DNA from: Owenia fusiformis
Lineage: Eukaryota; Annelida; Polychaeta; Sabellida; Oweniidae
NCBI GenBank assembly: GCA_903813345.2
Contig: CAIIXF020000007.1
Location: 1,367,730 to 1,431,729 of the forward strand
Length of the DNA stretch: 64,000 bases
Direction of reading: 5' to 3'
Every line of letters begins with the position of its first letter. Position 1 is the stretch's first letter. The notes beneath the pieces were generated by a model that ran no database searches, had not been told where the DNA came from, and saw only the letters and a program-made list of their open reading frames with translations. The position numbers and the translations under genes are program-made. Positions 1-14,683 of this stretch are shown piece by piece.

Positions 1-1430
1 ACTAAAACGACTACTACCATCTATTCATAGATCAAGCGAGTCTACCATTACAAGCAAGTATTTTACAATGTGCCTGGGTGGATATAGCTTATGAAAGAAG
101 CAATGGAATGTACATGTTAAATCCGGACAAAACTGTACACAAGACAATTTTTAATGTTGATTCAATATCCCATTGTGATTAGCTTCCTCATCGATCAAAA
201 ATAAGGTATCACCATTACAAAGCACATTTCTCAATTATTCCGGTTATTAGACCTAATGATTCCATTCCTATAATCTTAGGTGTATATTTGGATTATTGTT
301 TAAGCTATGATTAGGTAGTTATAGAGACTGAAGCATAACTATGGATAATTGTGTTTAAAGTAGCCCAGTATCCAACTCTAAACCTAAAGACCCACAAATG
401 TTTAGCCAAAAATATGCGATTTTCAGTTTATATCCTTATTATACAATACTTTAATTTGTTAAAACTCCATTTTCTGTAAATTATTATTGACTTAAAAATG
501 ACTTGGCTAATTGACTTCGCGGCAAGTTAAAGGCAGAATCTGATCTATAGGGGGTGACAAAATTACAAGCAACATGTATGATTGACCTACCAATCTATTC
601 CTCACAATATCAAATACAATATCTCCCAAAAGATTCACAGTATGTTATAAATTGGTGAAGTTATTAATGATTAAAAGTGAAAAATGTTTAAATTCTCCCA
701 AATAGTGAGAATGGTAACCATTCTTATAGAAAAATAATACATTATTGTAAAATTCTTTAGTTTTCCTGGAATAAAGTATGCACTTTTGTGATTTTTAGAA
801 AATAAACATGACGGAATGACATGAGCCAAAAATATTCTAAAATTGAAATATCTTTTTGTGTAGCCTGCTCACTATATCTGATTCTCTCTTTAAAATTTAA
901 AATGATGCATACGATTGGTTTACAATGCGTTTTTTTTCGTTCAGCAAAGGTTTATACCAAACTTCACATTGATGTTTGATATCAATATTGTAAGTAAAAG
1001 GTCATTTTGTCTGTTGTTTTTTTAATATCATATGGTGTACTCTTATATTGGTGTGCTTTTCAGAGTTGGGCCAATTCAATAAATGAGAAAACATAAAAAG
1101 ACACATTTGAGAAACACAATTAAGGACCCTATTTATATATTTAAAATGTCTTCCGTCACATGTTGATTTTTATGATGCAGTTCATTGATATTTTGTCTTG
1201 ATTGAGCAATAATTGAGACTTATTATATCTCTCATTTCTTTGGAATTGATTAAAGGATAAGGTGCAGACACACCGTCGTCATCATTTGAACACTGCAATA
1301 ATATTACTTACAACAATTTATTAAAAATAGTTTAGAAATAGACCTACTTCAACTAATGAGCAGTGGAGCCAAACAGAAAAAACTATTTTTCTAACAAAAA
1401 GTCCAACGTTTACGCTAAGTTCCTCTTACA
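1..1430. other. AT-rich non-coding stretch
   Basis: No convincing exon, RNA gene or mobile element was seen. Open frames are very short and none shows a recognisable protein motif. Confidence 0.5.
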
Positions 1431-1439
1431 AAGAAAATA

Positions 1440-3480
1440 TGACTTATTTGAACAGCAGTGTAGTTAATATATGTGCAGCTTGTTGTAGTACACGTGCCCT
1501 TTGCTCGATACTTCTTACCACCCACTAGGGAATGGCACGAATGAAAGTTTGAACAGCAGTGTAGTTAATATATGTGCAGCTTGTTGTAGTACAAGTGCCC
1601 TGTGCTCGATACTTCATACCACCCACTAGGGAATGGCACGAATGAATGTTTGAACAGCAGTGTAGTTAATATATGTGCAGCTTGTTGTAGTACACGTGCC
1701 CTATGCTCGATACTTCTTACCATCCACTAGGGAATGGCACGAATGAAAGTTTGAACAGCAGTGTAGTTAATATATGTGCAGCTTGTTGTAGTACAAGTGC
1801 CCTGTGCTCGATACTTCATACCACCCACTAGGGAATGGCACGAATGAAAGTTTGAACAGCAGTGTAGTTAATATATGTGCAGCTTGTTGTAGTACACGTG
1901 CCCTATGCTCGATACTTCTTACCATCCACTAGGGAATGGCACGAATGAAAGTTTGAACAGCAGTGTAGTTAATATATGTATGTATTAACCACACTGATGT
2001 TCAAACTTTCATTCGTGCGATTCCTTAGTGGATGGCACGAATGAAAGTTTGAACAGCAGTGTAGTTAATATATGTGCAGCTTGTTGTAGTACAAGTGCCC
2101 TGTGCTCGATACTTCATACCATCCACTAGGGAATGGCACGAATGAAGTTTGAACAGCAGTGTAGTTAATATATGTGCAGCTTGTTGTAGTACAAGTGCCC
2201 TGTGCTCGATACTTCATACCATCCACTAGGGAATGGCACGAATGAAAGTTTGAACAGCAGTGTAGTTAATATATGTATGTATTAACCACACTGATGTTCA
2301 AACTTTCATTCGTGCGATTCCCTAGTGGATGGCACGAATGAAAGTTTGAACAGCAGTGTAGTTAATATATGTGCAGCTTGTTGTAGTACAAGTGCCCTGT
2401 GCTCGATACTTCTTACCATTCACTAGGGAATGGCACGAATGAAATTTTGAACAGCAGTGTAGTTAATATATGTGCAGCTTGTTGTAGTACAAGTGCCCTG
2501 TGCTCGATACTTCTTACCATCCACTAGGGAATCGCACGTATGAAAGTTTGAACATCAGTGTGGTTAATACATGTACAGCTTATTAAAGGTCAAATACCCT
2601 GTGCTCGATACGTCTTACCATCCACTAGGGAATGGCATGAATGAAAGTTTGGACAGCAGTGTGGTTAATACATGTACAGCTTGTTAAAGGTCAAATACCC
2701 TGTGCTCGATACGTCTTACCATCCACTAGGGAATGGCATGAATGAAAGTTTGGACAGCAGTGTGGTTAATACATGTACAGCTTGTTATAGGTCAAATACC
2801 CTGTGCTCGATACTTTTGCCATCCACTAGGGGATGGCACGAATGAAACTTTGAACAGCAGTGTGGTTAATACATGTACAGCTTGTTATAGGTCAAATACC
2901 CTGTGCTCGATACTTTTTACCATCCACTAGGGAATGGCACGAATGAAAGTTTGAACAGCAGTGTGATTAATACATGTACAGCTTGTTATAGGTCAAATAC
3001 CCTGTGCTCGATACTTTTTACCATCCACTAGGGGATGGCACGAATGAAAGTTTGAACAGCAGTGTGGTTAATACATGTACAGCTTGTTATAGGTCAAATA
3101 CCCTTTGCTCGATACGTCTTACCATCCACTAGGGAGTGTCACGAATGAAAGTTTGAATAGCAGTATGGTTAATACATGTACCACTTGTCATAGGTCAAAT
3201 ACCATGTTTTCGATACGTCTTACCATCCACTAGGGGATGGCACGAATGAAAGTTTGAACAGCAGGTTCGAACAGCAGTGTTGTTAAAACATGAACAGCTT
3301 GTACTTTATATGTCAGATGCTCTGTGCTCGATGATACGTCTTACCATCCACTAGAGGGATGACACGAATGAAGGTTCGAAGAGCAGTGTTGTAAAAACAT
3401 GTACAGCTTTTAATAGGTAAACTGCTCTGTGCTCGTTCACACATAAAGGGAATGGCACAAATGACGGTTTGAACAGCTGT
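1440..3480 (+). repeat. ~100-bp satellite array with inverted units
   Basis: About 20 head-to-tail units of roughly 100 bp. Each has a segment reading GAACAGCAGTGTAGTTAAT, a CTCGATACTTC segment and a CCACTAGGGAATGGCACGAA segment. Units near 1980-2030 and 2275-2330 contain a short stretch in the opposite orientation, so the array includes inversions as well as unit duplications. Divergence grows from left to right: units after about 2540 carry TACATGTACAGC in place of TATATGTGCAGC, and the last units (3150-3480) are the most degraded. The short open frames inside are by-products of the repeat and are not considered genes. Confidence 0.9.
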
Positions 3481-5870
3481 GTAGTTGAACTGTCCCATAG
3501 TCCTGTGATCATTGATTGTGATATCGATTTTTTAATTGTGATCAAAGATCATAGTTTAAGATATTTGGGGATGGCTTTCCTTATTACTGGTGTTACTCGT
3601 TAATGTTTTATTTTCTCTGCTTTAACACCGTTTGGTATTTCCCGTTGACACTTGTGCATGCGTGTTCACTTCATATTACCCACTTGTTGATGGCAGGGAT
3701 AAAAGTGATCATGAGAATATGTAAGAAGTTATATTTCTTAAGAACGAGAGCGAGGGGAAAATCGAGGAAAATCTCGCTTCAACACAAAACATCAAACTTG
3801 GAGTGGCATTCTCCACAAATGGGCAAAAAGTCGGAGTCACGCTTGACAATCCAGGAATTGACACTTTCCTCAAATGGCAAAAAGGCGGAGTTATATGATG
3901 GCTGGTAGTTTGTATGTCAGGATTCTTGGAGAAAAGAGACCTGAATCTAGGCTTTTGCTCGTTCACATCCAAGCAACTCGCAAAACCTCGTCTCAAATAT
4001 ATCTCCAACCCAATCAGAGGTTCCCAATTTGAATGTCGAAATTGCATATTAATTCTCAGGTTTCGGAACATATACATATATATATAATATAGTTGTACAT
4101 GTATTAACTACATTGCTGTTCAAACTTTCATTCGTGCCATCCCCTAGTGGATGGTAAGAAGTATATATATGACATCATGTGGCATTAGCAAAAGTTTAAA
4201 CAGCGCTAGCTCCATCATCCATACTGTAAACAATGGGTGATGCAATAGTTACATAAAAAAATCTCTTCAGCCTAACAATTTACGAAGTATATAATTGAAG
4301 TATATAATCACAGTTAGTATTCTACGTCTCGAGTAACAGATAAGTATAATACTGTTAAGGCCTTTATCTTCTGTCGCCAGTGATGTCTCATTAATTGTGT
4401 TAGCTCGACTTCCTACATCCAGACGTGATACATCTAGATTTTATAGACAAGATTGTTGTAAAACCCTCATCCCACAAGGTGCAATATCTGGTGAATCGTG
4501 CTATTATAGTGTAATGTATTAGATGTTAGAACAGGTTACATATTGTTAACCTTGTCTGCCATATTATATTAAGATAAATTACCAGCTTGCAAACTATAAA
4601 AAGGACATAATATCAGGAAGCGCAGGGAGAGTTACAATTAAAATCAGAGGCACTTAAACCGCTATAACCCCCATCTATTAAAAAGTCAGTGGAGAATTTT
4701 GGTTGTGTCAACATTGATTCAAAGTAGATCCCAGTTATATAATTGTAACATAATTGAAATTTTGCCAAACACATGGCATCCCTTTTTGGCAAAATATAGA
4801 TAATTGGAGCAGTCCATTACTTCAGTCAAATTAAGAAAGTCACAGTTGCCTTAGAATAAATGAAATACAAGCATTATATCAGGTAGCTATAGGGTACCAT
4901 CTGCAAACTGTAAATATAAGTATCAGTACTAGTAGTTCAATCTGAATTCCACATAGCCGGGTGTATTGCATGGAATGGAGTATTAGAATAGAAATCTTTT
5001 CATTATCTATATTAATGATTCTCCTTTCCATCCAACATCCAATGGCAAACATGAACGTATGAATTAAGTACACTACAGTAAACCTTTGCCAAACCTTCTG
5101 TCATATTTGATTTAGACACTTTTTATAATTTATGGAATTGATGTCCTCGCCAACGAATTATCGAAACGTTATTTATTGCTTGACTTTCCAAACTATGTAA
5201 ATAATTAGCAAAATGTTTATGATTTCTTATGACATAGGTAGTTATGTCGTCATGCGTGTGAAAAGTATTACATGGCTCGGTCCAGAAACTACAATCTTTT
5301 AAAGCACATCTGACATCCAATGGTTCTACAAACAAACCTCTCCAATCATCAGTAAAGCACTCTATGTCAGAACCATTCCAAATTGAATGTTCAATGCCAT
5401 TATTGGATTCACTTGGTACATGACAGAATCCAGACTAGTGATCTACCCTCTTGAATATCTGCGTCGTATCAAAACAGGAATCACATTTAAGATTTAGGAC
5501 TGTTCTAGATAGCATAAACATGTGCGATAATACACAAGAAATCACATAAACATAGAATTAAACATAGGGGCTGACTATATTGCTTAGTCTATAAGTATCA
5601 TAGGGGCTGATTGTATTGCTTAGTCTGTAAGTGTCATAGGATGTAATAATCTTCAAGGGAGAGAGCCCAATCCAATAGAGCAGCACGACGAACCAGATGC
5701 GTCTTAACTTTAAAGGACCCTAATGAATCCGAATGGAATCTTATAATTCTTCAGATTTGTAGAATAAGGATAAGTGTTTTAAGGAGTAAGTTCTATAGCG
5801 TTCTTTGTTTTGAATGACTTTGATTGAGATATTTAGATTGACGTACACTTGGTGAAATCGTTAAAATAAT
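3481..5870. other. Intergenic; stray inverted satellite fragment at ~4095-4160
   Basis: No gene was recognised. A fragment at about 4095-4160 matches the satellite at 1.4-3.5 kb in inverse orientation, with TTCATTCGTGCCATCCCCTA and a neighbouring GGATGGTAAGAAGTA. Overlapping open frames at 3603-4077 on both strands have no family resemblance and are treated as chance. Confidence 0.45.
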
Positions 5871-6370
5871 ATATAAAAAGATGTTTTATTTTCAAATATT
5901 TGTGTAAAAAGATGCGTAATAATACAGTATTTCCATTCAGTATTGTAATTATTATATTATATTATGAAGGAAAAAAATATAATCAGCATAATATACTACA
6001 TTATATAGAGATTAATATAATATGATTAGAAATAAGTGAGATCCAAATATATTATTTGTACATTTAAACATTTACCAAATCTGATTATCTCAATAAGAAA
6101 ATGTAGCAGAATGTTTTATTCCCGGTATAATATTCTTTTTTAGAATTATTTGCGCCAATTTATATTTATTCTGTCTTTCTAAAATATTATTTGGTCATAT
6201 TTATCAATCCAAACTGATGATTGCAGTCTATTTAGATTTTTTTCTATTCTAAAAAATATTATTTTCTAGTATTTTCCAATCTAAGCAGAATATATCAAAT
6301 TATATTGTATTATTTGGGTTCTAAAAAATATTATACTCGATTATTCTCGTCCAACTTGATGTACAATCCA
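5871..6370. repeat. Very AT-rich TATTATT-type low-complexity region
   Basis: Recurrent AAAATATTATTT and TAATATAAT motifs without a clean period. A related stretch occurs at about 9080-9360, on the other side of the diverged repeat array. Confidence 0.4.
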
Positions 6371-6539
6371 TCTGGTTAATTACTTAACCAAACAAAACAA
6401 AGAATGCACAGCATGGCAGTTAATAGGATTAACCGTTCTACTGGCCTTCTCATCTCTATTACTTACACATGTCACACATATTTTATTTTGACTGTTCTAT
6501 TTCTATTTGAAAAATATTTACAAATAAATGTTTAGAAGA

Positions 6540-9070
6540 AAGAAATTTAACTTGTTTTAAATTAATGTTAACAATGGAGTAAAAATGTGAAAAAGTCATC
6601 AATTAAAAATCAAATAATTAACTTTCCAATGAGTTAATCGATTCATTCCAAATTTTAACACAATGTTAATCATAGAAAGAGGGATTTTATACAATTAAAC
6701 AAATATGAAAAACTTAATTTACAAATTATTATTTTTGTGGAAAATAAAACAATCGGCTCTAGATATTAATCCATTCACTCTAACAAACGGATTAACTCTA
6801 ACAATCGGATTAGTTATCAGTGAACAAAACTCATTTCATAAAAATTGAAAAAACTTAGAGATTAAAGTATTACTCATATTGCTCTGTCATCCATACATGT
6901 ACATGTATGTGAATGGTGAAAATCTTCATGATTTTGAAAGAATTGTTGGACAAGGGGAGGGGATCGTTACTCGTTAGGTACGGGCCTGTATAAAATGCGT
7001 AATGTTTTAAGCTAAAATTTGAGCAATTCTGTGTCAAGACTATTTTTGTGGTTGGCAGAGTGAATACGGGTGGTTGTTTGTGCCTGTGTAAGAGTGGCGC
7101 TTAAATGTTGTTTGTTGTTGCAGAGAAACAATGGAGTAAAAATGTGAGGAAACCCATTGATTAAAAATTAACTTTCCGTTGAGTCAATCAATTTAATTCA
7201 AATTTTAACACAATGTTAATCATAACATAAGGGACATTATAGAATCAAATAAATATGAAAAACTTGGTTTTTAAATAATTTTTTGTGGAACTTAGAACTG
7301 TTGGCTGTAGGAAATTAATCCATCGCCTCTAACAAACGGATTAGCTTTCAGTGTTAACAAAACTCATATTAAAGAAATTGAATAATTGGGGATTAAAGTT
7401 TTACTTATCATATTGCTCTGACATACATGTACTGTATGTCAACATGTTATTTACATCAGTTTGTTCTACCATGCACCAATTTGCTAAAAGCGTAATCATC
7501 GCTATGTCAGATGAAACATTAGGAATAAATGTAAAATGTGCCCGCTTCTTTATTTTCATTATCAAACAACTAAACATACCGAATATACATTTGGAAATGG
7601 AAAACAAAAAATTAATTAAAACCAGCTTTAATTAAAATGGTCCAATTGTAGTAGAAACAAATGTATTACATCATGGACTAATCTGTTGTTTATATCCCCA
7701 GTTTATATCTCAGATATATGGTTAACAGAAAACGCATGAATTGTGAAATGTGAGAGAATACACGTTTTAATTTTGTTTAAGCATGGCTTAACACCACTTG
7801 TATCAGTTAACCTAATGTACCTTTCTTATTTATTATCAGCGATTTGCCAGAAGAAATCAGAGCAATACATGTACATGTACATCCAATATAATACAGGCTC
7901 GGAATAAGTTTTAGCCCAGGGGATCAATTTTCAAAACAAACCAAGGGGTCACAATTGATCATTTTGGCCCGAAATCACTTAACAGTGCTCAGATTGGTAA
8001 AAAATGTAGGATTTTGAAAGAATTTTGGCAAGGGGGGGATTTACTTGAACCCCCCCCCCCTCCCTGGCCATGGACCTATACCAAATTCGTAATGTATTGA
8101 TATATAGCAGTTTCGTGTCATAAATGTCTTGTGTTGTTTGTGAAATGATTAAAGGTGTTTGTGTCTGTGTAAGAGGGGGCTTTAAGTGTTGTTTGTTGTA
8201 AACTTAATTTGACAGAAAAACAATTGAGTTAAATTGTGAGAAAACCCAATAGAGTAAAAATGTGAGGAAACCCATTGATTAGAAATTAACTTTCCGTTGA
8301 GTCAATCAATCAAATCCAAATTTTAACACAATGTTAATCATAACATAAGGGACATTATACAATCAAATAAATATGAATTTGCAATTAATTTTTCAGTTGA
8401 AATTAGAACCATTGGCTGTGGGAATTAATCCATTAACTCAAACAAACAGGTTATTTATCAGTGTGAACAAAACTCAAATCATGGAAATTGAATAATTAGG
8501 GATTAAAGGACTTATTATATTGCTCTGGAATGTCAAAACATGTATGTGAATGGTGAAAAACTACATGATTTTGACAGAATTGTTGGCCACGGGGAGGGGG
8601 TCCTCAGCTACGGGTCTGTATAAAATGCGTAATGTGTTTATTGAATATTGAGCAGTTCCCTGTCATGACTGTTTTTCCGGTTGGCAAAGTGAATACAGGT
8701 GGTTGTTTGTACCTGTGTAAGAGGGGATCGATTTAAATGCTGTTTGCTATAAACTTAATGTGACAGAGAAACCCGCAGAGAAACAATGGATTAAAAATGT
8801 GAGGAAAACAAATTAATTAAAAATTCAAAAATTAACTTTACAATGAATTAATTGATTGAATCAAAAATTTAACACAATGTTAATCATAACATGAGGGACA
8901 TTATACAATCAAATATGTATGTAAAAACTTATTTTGCAAATTATTTTTGTGGAATTAAGAGCCATCAGCTGTAGAGATTAATCCATTAACCCTAACAAAC
9001 AGATTAATTATCAGTATGAATGAAACTCATTTCATTGGAATTGAATAATTAGGGATTAACGGCTCGAAAA
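6540..9070 (+). repeat. Diverged ~550-bp repeat, at least four copies
   Basis: Three landmarks recur in the same order. The first is AACAATGGAGTAAAAATGTG near 6571, 7128, 8218 and 8778. The second is the TTAACACAATGTTAATCATA block about 80 bp further on. The third is ATTAATCCAT followed by CTAACAAACGGATTA near 6765, 7310, 8426 and 8980. A GGGGAGGGG...CTGTATAAAATGCGTAATG block lies between copies (about 6955, 8030 and 8595). Spacings of about 545, 1116 and 554 suggest one decayed or missing unit in the middle. No coding potential was seen. Confidence 0.75.
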
Positions 9071-12000
9071 TAACCGCGTATAATAGGTTTTTGATTGCAA
9101 ATGCCAACATATTATTTGCTCCTGACAGGAATATTATTCTATATTATTTGGCATTATATGTTGTTCCCTTTAAATAATACACGAATAATATTATTAAATC
9201 AAAAATAATTCTTAAAAATACGTATTATATTTTTTTCCGTTATAATAAAAAAAATAACTGCCTATTATACAGGAAAAAATATTCTCTACGATTCTCTCTT
9301 AATGCAACTTATTTAGCAGTATATTAAACATTTTATTCTATATTATTTTTACTTTTTTACCAAGTGGTATAAATACGACAGGGCGGTTTTCTTAAGACGG
9401 TTTCCAAGGGTAGACTCTAAACTTTTTATTCCATCCCCTATGAGGAAATTTCTCATAACTTCTCATCAACTTCTTGATCATTCATGATCACAATCATTGT
9501 TTTTATGATACTGTGTATTGTTCAACATATTCGCAATGCTAGTATGGGCTTTAATCAGCATCCGTTCTTGACAAGACCGACATGGAATATTGGGTAGTTA
9601 GTAGTTAGATTCGTTTCGCTGTCCTAAATGCCAATGAGCATCAAGCCTAACATAAATGGGAGTCACTTGAATTATCTATGAATAATGCCTGATATATTCT
9701 CATGGCATTACCCACTGTTGCATCATTGTGACATAAGTAGAATACTAGTGAATACAATGTCATGACATTTATGGAAAGAATATCTCGACCCATTGTTGCT
9801 ATGGAGCATGCTGTACACTGTGTCTGTCTTTTCAACAGGAATACCGGAAATAATGCAATGGATAATGCTTTATAATTCAAGTTATACGAGCAAATAAATG
9901 GCAGCAAAGCATGAATAGTGTAAGATGAAATATTAAATTAGAAGAAATCTTGTTAACAAACACATAAATGTTACGAGAACTCACCCTTTTCAGAATAAGT
10001 GCTAAATTGGAAATTGAATTATTTTGATAACTGAAATAAGTCAGAGTTTTTAAAAAGTAAACATGACAACAAAATGATATGAGGAAAAACCGCAAAATTG
10101 TGACAGTTTAATTTGGCTTTTATCACTGACTCCATTTAAGATGACGTAAGAAAGACTTAATTAAAAGGCTGGTTATTAACCAGGTTAATACAAATGCAAC
10201 TGGTCTAAAATGGTATTTCGACTCGCTGGTCTCAAATCAGCACTACATGTTTGCAGTGACTTATACTTTCAAAAGAACGGAAAATGCAATAAATCATTAC
10301 CTTTTGAACCAGGAACGCCCTGTTCCCTCCATTTAAAGGGGTCCGTTCAGTGGCATCCTCTTCAAGCGTTACGGTAGACATTTTAGAGCTGACTGGCGTA
10401 GCTTGTGATATAAGTAGACAGCTATTCCTATGCGATTCCTTTAGACTGTTCTTTCAATTGAACAACAAATGTAATTTGACTTGGTGTAAATTTCCATATT
10501 TTTTACAGTACCGTATTTTTAGCTATATTTATCTTAAAGTGGCTTTGTCCAGCAATGATCCGACGCAAATGTGGATGACTTTTTTTAATTACCTAAATCC
10601 AAGTGGTCAATACCTCATTCTTTATTTCCCTGAAGAAACCTTTAAACCTCGATCACTTCAGAGATTTGCATTACATGGAACTCATTACTTTTGGCCTTTA
10701 TGTTTTATAAGCCGAATGGATTAGTAGCATTCCCATTCGGATGAAATCCCAATGTAGGTGCCATGTGACATGTACGTTAAGTTACACTATTCTCTCAGCT
10801 CCTAACAAGTTTCCGCTCTGTGCATCCTTAGAAATAAATGAGAATGGCATATTACCTTACCGATTCACTCCGTGTCTTAATAATGAGTTCTACGTCTAAT
10901 GCAACAGGGCCTTCCTTACAGCCCTTATTAGTAACAAACATACATTGTCATCTCTTTAATTCCTGATTCAATTACACGAGATGTACTATCAGATTACCTT
11001 GTTCTGCTATATACCGAACAGTGTCTGGACAGTTTCGAATTAACGATATGACGAGGCATATCAAAAATGAAATCCAGTAAGTTAGGGAAGTTAGTTCATA
11101 GATTCGCACCTAGTTAGCTCACAGTGGCTCCCTGGCTTGTACACATTGAAGATTGATTATGTTGTATTGATATTATCCTACTCTAGCGAATATTTGTTGA
11201 TCCCATCCTTATAGTTACAATTGACTTCTGAGATGTCTTGTAATTAAGTTAGTTAAACACGTTAAGCATGTGTTTCTTTACTCGATGATGTAATCGAAGT
11301 CATGTTTTATCAACCTTATTAAATCTTGATACTCATAAGCGCGATCTCAATGTGTGTTTGTTCTGTAGTAGAACTGATGCGTAGCAGCAACATGAAGTCA
11401 TGACTGAGATCTATAATCTTATCGGATATTGAAATAATTCCGACAAAAATGAAAACACTCAAGTGTACTTGAATGTCTTTTATGACTGAAATAGTATCAA
11501 ATCGCTTCTATTTACCAACTACTTATATTTTGGGTTTTCATGGTCTTAGTCTATCATACTTTCAAGTGGTGATCTGAGTGAAACATGAATACCTGTTGTA
11601 GTCTATAAAAGTCAACCATCGATCCCATTTCAGAGATCTTCAGAGGCGTGTCCATAACAATTACCATTCCAAGTGTTACAGTTTACATTGACACATCTCC
11701 TATGTTTATACTTCATTAAATCAATTGCATCTCCTAACGCAACACTGTTCCCCGCTTAACGGTTGTTTGTCCTCGACGTTAGTATTACAGACACGAATAG
11801 TGCTACTGATATACCCACATTTATTACCTAACCATTTTCCTATAGTCTACACAATGCATTTGTGAATAGGCAAAAACTCGAGCACTCAGTAGCTATAGCA
11901 AGCATCGGCACTCGTTTTATAAACCCATGTATTCAGAGTCAAAGTACTCAGTGAAAATAAGACAGTCTCGTAAGAACAGTCAATAGAATAAGTGAAAATA

Positions 12001-13973
12001 TATTGACAATGTGTTAAAGAAATGTCAAATTACTTGTAATCTAGCTACATTGATGTCCCTGTGAACAACTAATAGTACTATTTCCTAGACTTCAATGATT
12101 GGCATTTGCACACAAGTCCTTTCTTTAATAGCTAATAGAGAAAGTGTAAATTTCAACTCCGAAACTCATGAAAGGGTGTGCTCGACTCATCCTACAATAT
12201 GAATGGTATGAAAATGCAAATTTTGGGTACTAATTTTTTTAATATTTTGCTAAGAACAATCAACGGCGTTCTTTCCGAAATATTGTTCGCTTCATACATG
12301 TATATTCAGGAATATATATCATCATTCGAAACTGAAAATATGTAAAGAAGTGACTTGAAATAAACGTGGAAATCAGATTTATTTGTGAGGGATATATTAG
12401 TGACATGATTTTCTCATTAACATCTAAAGGATAAAAAGCGCATTGGCTAAGGCAAGTACTTGTTTTTCCGGGATGTTTCCCTCTTGTTGTCTTAATGAGC
12501 CAGGGTTATAATAACTAACAGTATCCTCGGAATAGCCGGCCAATCGATCAATTTAGTAATGTATAATATACATTCTTGGGGACGTATTTGACAATCGCCA
12601 CAAATGTTCCTCGTGCAGCGAAGATAGATGCGTTATAAGGCCTTGTAGAGAGTGTCGATACGGTTATACATTGATACACTCGGTGTGTAATCGAATTAAT
12701 GAAGACCTAATTTGATTACCATTTCATGGCACATTCGTTCGCTAAAGTTAGTTCACCTTTACAATATATTCCAATGCTTTTGCAGACAAATAACGTAGGT
12801 CTATGTCTTCCAGAAATAGTAGTCCCCTTGCTGTTGTCTACTTACTTCGCGACATGTTTTAGGATTCAACTCACATAAAGGAAAATGTCAAAAAGTATTT
12901 GTGTGGGATAATTTGGCAGTCTGCAGTGGATTAATCTGAGTCCATGTGAGTAAATTATACCTCATGAGATTCTAATTCATTTTAAACCCTATCTCTGTGG
13001 ACAGATAATTTACTAACTAGAGCCAGAACATAGCGCTGAGAAAAAACTTCCAATTTTAACTAGAGTCCCTTTGCTTACATAATATTTAATGCTAACTCGT
13101 ATTTACGACGGTTCGTTTTGCTCACTTCAGAGACTTCAATAATGTATCATATGGCTAAAGATGTGTCTACGACTCTACAGATAAATATACCAACCGCTGA
13201 TGTCCAAATGATGGGCACGAAGACTCATTAATTACAAGAAATGCCATGAGCAAGAAGTACAAAGTTATGACAGTTTTTCAAAATTTAATTTGGCTCTATC
13301 AACTAATCCATTTTATTGACAATGAGGTTGTATGGTTCGACGCCCGTGTAGACGTGAATACATTCGTTTACTGGGTATGTTCGCAAACTATGTAGTTACT
13401 CATAACATTTAATTGTTTGTATGTAGATATTTCTCTTAAAATTAAAATAAGACCAATGAAACAATAACTCAATCGTTTGTCGTATTTCTTTTGTATAGCA
13501 AGACATTCGATATTGAATGGTCTTTATTATCAAGAAAATCTATATTTGAGAATTTTATCTGAAACAACCTGATGGGTAACGTTCATTATAACCCGAGAGC
13601 TGTGGTGGATATGCTGCGTTCATTTGCATTGTTCTTGTTATTCTCGATCATACATTATATAATGGACATCAAACACCGTTGCTAAATAACTATGGATTAT
13701 TAGTCAGTTTGATTTTGATTATGATATCAATAGCAAGTGCTTTGACATTTTGGGTTTTGTTTCTTTCCTCTAGAATCATTTCTCAGAAAAATTCTGCTGA
13801 TTGTAGTTTCATTAAAATTTGTCGATATAACGATCAATTCGCAAACAATTACTTTTAGATAAAGGAAGAAATTGCAATTATTATAGTTCAGAAACTGTTT
13901 ACCAATTTTGTGATTTTGACTAATAATTTAGATATCAACAACTATATACATATTCTGAAATTGTGTGATAAAC
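9071..13973. other. Intergenic, no feature recognised
   Basis: Apart from the AT-rich patch at about 9080-9360 I see no repeat, RNA or gene. The longest frame here, 10350-10724 (+), 124 codons, lacks a recognisable domain, a signal peptide or a convincing splice context. Confidence 0.4.
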
Positions 13974-14124
13974 CATAGGCTCCGGGCCGATATAAAGATG
14001 GCAGCACCAACAGAATCCAGCATTATCTTTTTATAACATATATTATATAATATTCATAAATAAACACAGGCCGATTACCATGCCATCTTTATTTAAAAAT
14101 CATTTCTATCGACCTTAGCCTATG
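13974..14124. repeat. Short imperfect foldback element
   Basis: The ends read CATAGGCT and AGCCTATG. The inner arms carry ATAAAGATGGCA and TGCCATCTTTAT around an AT-rich centre, so the whole segment can fold back on itself. This is typical of a degraded MITE. Confidence 0.5.
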
Positions 14125-14683
14125 TATACACTGCACTCGAAAAGTTTGGAAACACCAACTACCTTATTAAACCACGTGTTCAAGTCTGTTTACGTTTGGC
14201 AATTAAAAAGAAATCGTGAAAATAACAAAATTTAATTATTTAAGCTTGTTTCAAACATGTGGAGTCGGTTTTGTCAAAATTTTGGAGGGTTGCCTCATCA
14301 TCCATGCATTTTACTCCCTCTTATATATGCATGCTTTGTCATAATATATTCGCACACAGGATGAACATAATGCTATTGTAGACTGAAGAGCAGCGAGGGC
14401 TAACTAAATACTGCTCGATAGTTCGAAGTATATAAATACATCATATTTCTGCATTTTGTTCAAACAATACAGGTATAATCAAATTGATACACGAAGACGC
14501 AGACAGATCAAGAACTAAATGTGCGAGAATGCGCCAATGTGTGTCTGGTGTTCATTCAATGGAGCTCCCACTGATCTAAGCAAAACAATATTTGGGAAAT
14601 AATGCTTTAGCTTTTTCAAAGATGTCACTTGATTATTTAAGTTTTACCTCTTCGGTAGCACATTCTTAAAGTGTGCGCCTGAC

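Noticed and set aside
1440-3480. Regular ~100-bp repeats considered as a CRISPR array
   Set aside because: There are no short repeats with unique spacers; whole units are similar and the window is animal DNA.
3603-4077. Overlapping 101- and 122-codon frames on opposite strands
   Set aside because: Antisense overlap without family similarity, next to a satellite; treated as chance.
10350-10724. 124-codon plus-strand frame
   Set aside because: No recognisable motif, signal peptide or neighbouring exon; plausible by chance in 5 kb of non-coding DNA.
14132-14160. CACTCGAAAAGTTTGGAAAC resembles a Tc1-type transposon end
   Set aside because: No inverted partner was found within several kb, so an element cannot be delimited.
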